Positions 58,247 through 64,000 of a stretch of 64,000 nt of DNA are shown here, piece after piece (positions within the stretch are counted from its first letter, which is position 1; each line of letters opens with the position of its first letter). Source of the stretch: Endozoicomonas sp. G2_2. Lineage in GTDB: Bacteria > Pseudomonadota > Gammaproteobacteria > Nevskiales > Salinisphaeraceae. Under the pieces are notes generated by a model, which searched no databases, had not been told where the DNA came from, and saw only the letters and a list, made by a program, of their open reading frames with translations. Both the position numbers and the translations under genes were made by a program. The stretch covers positions 248,001-312,000 of the forward strand of contig NZ_JAGHQU010000004.1 in the NCBI RefSeq assembly GCF_017744135.1, in the 5' to 3' direction.

Positions 58247-58723
58247 GTGAGCTACGCCGACGATAACGAGCCGCTCGACCCCGACGCCGAGCGGCTTGCG
58301 GTGCGCAAGCGGGCGATGGATCTGCTGGCCCGGCGTGAGCATGCGCCGGCCGAACTCTCGGCCAAGCTGGCCAAGCGCGATCACGACCGGGATATCGTCG
58401 CGGCCGTGCTCGACGAACTCATCGACGATGGTCTGCTGTCTGAAAGCCGGTATGCGGACGCCCTGGTTTCCTCGCGTGCGTCGCGCGGCACGGGGCCGGT
58501 ACGTATTCGCGCGGAACTGGCGGCCGTTCACGTGTCGGATTTCGAGATCGACCGCGCACTCGAAGACGCCGAAGTCGACTGGCATGCCCTGGCCGAGCAG
58601 GTGCGCCGCAAGCGTTTCGGTGCCGAGATGCCCCAGGACTTTCCCGCCAAGGCCAAGCAGATGCGTTTTCTGCAGCGGCGCGGCTTCGATGGCGACCAGC
58701 TGCAGGCCGCGTTCGACGATTGA
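58247..58723 (+). CDS. recX: Regulatory protein RecX
   Basis: Modulates RecA filament growth. The 158-residue all-helical protein has three-helix repeats: RAMDLLARREHAPAELSAKLAKR, VLDELIDDGLLSESRYADALVSSRASRGTGPVRIRAEL and the C-terminal FLQRRGFDGDQLQAAF. GTG start 24 bp after recA; same transcript. Confidence 0.92.
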   Translation: MSYADDNEPLDPDAERLAVRKRAMDLLARREHAPAELSAKLAKRDHDRDIVAAVLDELIDDGLLSESRYADALVSSRASRGTGPVRIRAELAAVHVSDFEIDRALEDAEVDWHALAEQVRRKRFGAEMPQDFPAKAKQMRFLQRRGFDGDQLQAAFDD

Positions 58724-58777
58724 TCACCGCCGGGCGTCGGCGGAAGATGGCGGAAATCGCTTGCGCGGAGGTTCTGG

Positions 58778-59074
58778 ATGAAGATAACGGCCGAAATCTG
58801 TGTCATACCGATGGGCGCCGGCGTGTCGGTGTCGCGCTTCGTGGCGGCATGCCGCCCGATACTGGAAGCGGCCGGGCTCAATCCCGTGCTGCATGCCTAC
58901 GGCACCAACGTGGAAGGCGAATGGGACGACGTGTTCGCCGCATTCAAGGAATGCCACCAGACGATCCACGATCTGGGCGCGCCACGGGTGTTTACGACCA
59001 TCAAGGTCGGGAGCCGCACCGATCGCCCGCAAAGCAACCAGGACAAGATCGACAGCATTCACGCCGGTGGCTGA
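58778..59074 (+). CDS. MTH1187/YkoF-type thiamine-binding protein
   Basis: A 98-residue ferredoxin-like-fold protein with ICVIPMGAGVSVSRFVAACRPILE and LHAYGTNVEGEWDDVFAAFKECHQ, ending GSRTDRPQSNQDKIDSIH. These match the thiamine-binding MTH1187 family. It binds rather than makes thiamine or a related compound. No thi genes or TPP riboswitch are nearby; it sits between recX and alaS. Confidence 0.83.
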   Translation: MKITAEICVIPMGAGVSVSRFVAACRPILEAAGLNPVLHAYGTNVEGEWDDVFAAFKECHQTIHDLGAPRVFTTIKVGSRTDRPQSNQDKIDSIHAGG

Positions 59075-59167
59075 TCGGTGTCGAATGGCGGTAGGGCGGC
59101 TGCGGGTGCTCTGCTAGACTAGCGGGCTGTTTGGCCCACGCTGATTACGTTCAAGAGGCGCCTGCCC

Positions 59168-61771
<2,604 letters not shown>

Positions 61772-61866
61772 CGCGACACGCTGGCAGGACTCTTGCTGAG
61801 TTTCCTTAGTACAATCGAATTTTCACATCGGCGCGGGCGCGTGCCCGGCAAGGAAGACGATATTCC

Positions 61867-63141
61867 ATGGCATTGATTGTCCAGAAATACGGCGGGTCTT
61901 CCGTCGGCACGGTCGACAAGATCAAGCGCATCGCCCAGAAGATCAAGGGCTATCGCGACAACGGCGACGAGGTGGTCGTCGTGGTGTCCGCCATGGGCGG
62001 CGAAACCGACCGCCTGCAGGGCCTGGCCGACGAACTGGAGGGTCGTCCGGTCGCCCGCGAGATGGACGTGCTGCTGTCCACGGGCGAGCAGGTCACGATC
62101 GCGCTGCTGTCGATGGCCTTGCGCCACGCCGGCGTGTCCGCGCGTTCGTTCACCGGCTGGCAGGTGCCCATCGTCTCCGACGAATCGCACGCCAAGGCTC
62201 GTATTCAAAGCATCGAGCCGGACAATCTGCGCAGCGCGCTGGACGACGGTAACGTGGCCGTTGTCGCCGGTTTTCAGGGCGTGACCGAAAGCAACGAGAT
62301 CTCGACGCTCGGCCGCGGCGGTTCGGATACGACCGCGGTCGCGCTCGCCGCGGCTCTGGGCGCCGACGAATGTCAGATCTACACCGACGTGGACGGCGTC
62401 TATACCACCGACCCGCGCGTGGTGTCCGGCGCGCGTCGTCTGGAACAGATCACCTTCGAGGAAATGCTCGAGATGGCCAGTCTCGGTTCCAAGGTGCTGC
62501 AGATTCGCGCCGTGGAATTCGCCGGCAAGTACGGCGTGCCGCTGCGCGTGTTGTCCACCTTCGACGACGGCCCCGGCACGCTCATCACATTGGAGAATCA
62601 AGTGGAAGAACCGATCATTTCCGGCATCGCCTTCACCAAGGACGAAGCCCAGCTCACCGTGCTCGGCGTGCCCGACCGGCCCGGTATCGCCTACGCCCTG
62701 CTGGGCCCGATCGGCGAGAACAACATCGAAGTCGACATGATCCTGCAGAACGTCTCGGGCGATTCGAGCAGCGATTTCACGCTGACCGACTTCACCTTCA
62801 CCGTGCACACCCGTGATTTCGACGCGGCCAAGGACCTGCTGGAAAAGGCCGCGAAGGATCTCGGTGCGCGCGATGTCTCGGGGCAATCCGGCATCGCCAA
62901 GGTCTCGCTCGTGGGTGTGGGCATGCGTTCGCATGCGAACGTCGCCGCGCGCATGTTCAAGGTGCTGGCGAACGAGAACATCAACGTGCGCATGATCTCG
63001 ACCACCGAGATCAAGATCTCGATCGTGATCGAAACCAAGTATCTCGAGCTGGCGGTGCGCGCGCTGCACGACGAGTTCGATCTCGACGAAGAACCGAAGA
63101 AGGTGGAAAGCGAGCTCACGCCTTCGGCCGAGCAGGGCTGA
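61867..63141 (+). CDS. lysC: Aspartate kinase
   Basis: First step of the aspartate-family pathway (Lys, Met, Thr). It has 424 residues. Kinase motif MALIVQKYGGSSVG and substrate region GRGGSDTTAVALAAALGADECQIYTDVDGVYTTDPR are followed by two ACT domains (from about residue 265, ITLENQVEEPIISGIAF and SLVGVGMRSHANVAARMFKVL). This is the monofunctional, feedback-regulated alpha/beta type. It precedes csrA by 9 bp, so both may share a transcript. Confidence 0.96.
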   Translation: MALIVQKYGGSSVGTVDKIKRIAQKIKGYRDNGDEVVVVVSAMGGETDRLQGLADELEGRPVAREMDVLLSTGEQVTIALLSMALRHAGVSARSFTGWQVPIVSDESHAKARIQSIEPDNLRSALDDGNVAVVAGFQGVTESNEISTLGRGGSDTTAVALAAALGADECQIYTDVDGVYTTDPRVVSGARRLEQITFEEMLEMASLGSKVLQIRAVEFAGKYGVPLRVLSTFDDGPGTLITLENQVEEPIISGIAFTKDEAQLTVLGVPDRPGIAYALLGPIGENNIEVDMILQNVSGDSSSDFTLTDFTFTVHTRDFDAAKDLLEKAAKDLGARDVSGQSGIAKVSLVGVGMRSHANVAARMFKVLANENINVRMISTTEIKISIVIETKYLELAVRALHDEFDLDEEPKKVESELTPSAEQG

Positions 63142-63150
63142 GTACAGGCC

Positions 63151-63336
63151 GTGCTCGTGTTCGAGCGCCGCGCGGGCGAAGCGCTGCAGCTGGGCGACGA
63201 GGTCGAGGTGCGCGTGCTCGATACCGATGGGCAGACGGTGCGCATCGGGGTCGAGGCGCCGCGCGACGTGCGTATACAGGCTGTGGATGCGGCGCCCGCC
63301 GAAGAGGATCCGGACACCGGGGCAAATCAAAAGTAG
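63151..63336 (+). CDS. csrA: Divergent CsrA-like translational regulator
   Basis: A 61-residue homologue of the post-transcriptional regulator CsrA in the conserved alaS-lysC-csrA-tRNA-Ser-tRNA-Arg locus. The beta-strand scaffold is clear: MLVFERRAGEALQLGDEVEV, then the QTVRIGVEAP turn. Relative to E. coli CsrA, position 4 is Phe not Leu, 5 is Glu not Thr, and 44 is Ala not Arg. Leu4 and Arg44 are key RNA contacts in the E. coli protein. The tail is acidic. GTG start with a weak Shine-Dalgarno. Reduced or altered RNA binding is inferred. Confidence 0.85.
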   Translation: MLVFERRAGEALQLGDEVEVRVLDTDGQTVRIGVEAPRDVRIQAVDAAPAEEDPDTGANQK

Positions 63337-63344
63337 ACAAGGGG

Positions 63345-63373
63345 TTTACCCGGGCCGGTTCCACCGGTATTAT
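63345..63373 (+). promoter_or_regulatory. Promoter for tRNA-Ser/tRNA-Arg
   Basis: -35 TTTACC (63345-63350) and an exact 17-bp spacer precede -10 TATTAT (63368-63373), then TCGCGGCCTT, the shared GC discriminator. A leader of about 120 nt precedes tRNA-Ser. Confidence 0.7.
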
Positions 63374-63500
63374 TCGCGGCCTTGAACGAATGAGAGTTCG
63401 CTCTCGCAAGGCCGCTACTCCAGTAAGTCGGTTTGTTCGAACAGTCGACGCAAACGGCTCCAAAGAACAGCGGTTGCGTTCTGAAGGACAAAGAATTTCA

Positions 63501-63593
63501 GGAGAGGTGGCCGAGTGGCTGAAGGCGCTCCCCTGCTAAGGGAGTAAGGGGTTTATAGCCTCTTCGAGGGTTCGAATCCCTCCCTCTCCGCCA
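63501..63593 (+). tRNA. tRNA-Ser (GCT)
   Basis: 93 nt with long variable arm and encoded CCA. Acceptor GGAGAGG / CCTCTCC and anticodon GCT at 63535-63537 in loop CTGCTAA are visible. Standard partner of csrA in gammaproteobacteria. Confidence 0.95.
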
Positions 63594-63607
63594 TGACAAC
63601 CAGTCAA

Positions 63608-63684
63608 GGGCCCGTAGCTCAGTTGGATAGAGCGTGCGGCTACGAACCGCAAGGTCGGGAGTTCGAATCTTCCCGGGCCCGCCA
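63608..63684 (+). tRNA. tRNA-Arg (ACG)
   Basis: 77 nt with encoded CCA. Acceptor GGGCCCG / CGGGCCC, anticodon ACG at 63642-63644 in loop CTACGAA, and T-loop TTCGAAT are present. Its last 19 nt (63666-63684) begin the downstream tandem repeat. Confidence 0.95.
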
Positions 63685-63841
63685 TAGCAGAGAGGCTCTC
63701 CAAACACGGAGAGCCTTTTTTGTATCTGACGACACAATTCGAACTCCCGACAAATAAACAAGTTGTTCGACAGCCGCGCAGCGGCTGAATCGTGCAGCGC
63801 GAGCTGCACGAGCCCGAAGGGCGAGCGGCGCAGCCGCGAGT
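63666..63841 (+). repeat. 176-bp tRNA-tail repeat, unit 1
   Basis: Begins at the third-last position of the tRNA-Arg T-loop with the 19-nt tail AATCTTCCCGGGCCCGCCA. A terminator hairpin follows, then an inverted T-arm copy (63737-63751). The shared module (63766-63841) is TTCGAC, AGCCGC-GCA-GCGGCT, GAATCGTG, CAG-loop-CTG stem, CACGAGCCCGAAGGGCGAG, CGGC-GCA-GCCG, CGAGT. Confidence 0.88.
63694..63722 (+). terminator. Terminator in repeat unit 1
   Basis: Stem GGCTCTCC / GGAGAGCC with loop AAACAC and T6, 10 bp after tRNA-Arg. It probably ends the tRNA transcript. Confidence 0.9.
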
Positions 63842-64000
63842 AATCTTCCCGGGCCCGCCATAGCAGAGAGGCTCTCCAAACACGGAGAGCCTTTTTTGTA
63901 TCTGACGACACAATTCGAACTCCCGACAAATAAACAAGTTGTTCGACAGCCGCGCAGCGGCTGAATCGTGCAGCGCGAGCTGCACGAGCCCGAAGGGCGA
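63842..64000 (+). repeat. 176-bp tRNA-tail repeat, unit 2 (cut by window edge)
   Basis: Identical, by direct reading, to unit 1 over the visible 159 bp, starting with the second 19-nt tRNA-Arg tail. It is preceded by CGAGT as in the tRNA-Gln element. The remaining 17 bp and any further units lie outside the window. Confidence 0.87.
63870..63898 (+). terminator. Terminator in repeat unit 2
   Basis: Exact copy of the hairpin and T run at 63694-63722, shifted by 176 bp. Confidence 0.85.

Noticed and set aside
63694-64000. Repeats at the right edge as a CRISPR array
   Set aside because: The unit is 176 bp and identical throughout, with no short repeat/variable spacer pattern and no cas genes.
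63666-64000. tRNA-tail repeat as attL/attR of an integrated prophage or island
   Set aside because: The segment between tails is only about 157 bp, with no integrase or cargo. An att-derived origin remains possible but no island is present here.

Overview
The window is a dense, GC-rich (roughly two-thirds G+C by eye) chromosomal segment of a gammaproteobacterium. The gene orders hemA-prfA-prmC, lolB/tRNA-Gln/prs/rplY/pth/ychF, metG beside mrp, and mutS-pncC-recA-recX-alaS-lysC-csrA-tRNA-Ser-tRNA-Arg are typical of that class. The high GC, class II-like PHA synthase and ornithine-lipid genes suggest a marine or soil lineage such as Salinisphaerales, Nevskiales or relatives, but I cannot fix the genus. 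No prophage, plasmid, CRISPR or transposase gene is visible.

Layout. 1-3.4 kb: polyhydroxyalkanoate cluster (phaC cut by the left edge, a PhaZ-like hydrolase lacking its catalytic serine, an intact PhaZ). 3.4-4.9 kb: olsB-olsA ornithine-lipid pair. 5-9.7 kb: rnt, argG, an MFS transporter and an FKBP lipoprotein. 9.7-15.1 kb: a periplasmic solute-binding-like gene behind a large palindromic operator, pckA, and a tandem pair of unrecognised paralogous exported proteins. 15.2-20 kb: gph, FAH-family hydrolase, nth, an orphan rsxB and metG on the minus strand, divergent from mrp. 21-30.4 kb: LysR/DUF1127 pair, quinone reductase, dcd, a DUF3108 gene with purN-purM, then perM-hda and a serine hydrolase. 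30.6-40.3 kb: FAD oxidase, arsC/wrbA/DUF2069, lytic transglycosylase, proS, JAMM protease, CDF-like protein, L,D-transpeptidase, NAD-type isocitrate dehydrogenase and DUF3047. 40.3-50.4 kb: hemA-prfA-prmC on minus, TPR lipoprotein-lolB on plus, the rearranged tRNA-Gln locus, prs, rplY, pth, ychF and tRNA-Met. 50.5-63.6 kb: ABC1 kinase, DUF2505, DUF2970, a MITE-like repeat, mutS with a nested inverted-repeat leader, pncC, thpR, recA, recX, thiamine-binding protein, alaS, lysC and a divergent csrA. The right edge holds tRNA-Ser and tRNA-Arg, followed by a tandem repeat.

The most unusual signal is at the tRNAs. Downstream of tRNA-Arg a 176-bp unit is tandemly repeated, and each unit begins with the last 19 nt of the tRNA, cut inside the T-loop. 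Downstream of tRNA-Gln, 17 kb away, a 165-bp stretch ends in a copy of that tRNA's own 19-nt tail. Both stretches carry the same module: TTCGAC, hairpin A, GAATCGTG, hairpin B, CACGAGCCCGNAGGGYGAG, hairpin C, CGAGT, then the host tRNA tail. The hairpin arms differ in sequence but stay paired. Both loci also contain exact inverted copies of their own T-arm. This looks like a small tRNA-tail-capturing repeat element, comparable in layout to the 178-bp tyrT (rtT) repeats of E. coli.

Other points worth checking are the mutS start codon embedded in a 30-bp inverted duplication, the CsrA lacking Arg44, the Ser-to-Gly PhaZ paralogue, the paired TGTNNACANNTGTNNACA operators at 10.75-10.81 kb, and the missing ispE between lolB and prs.
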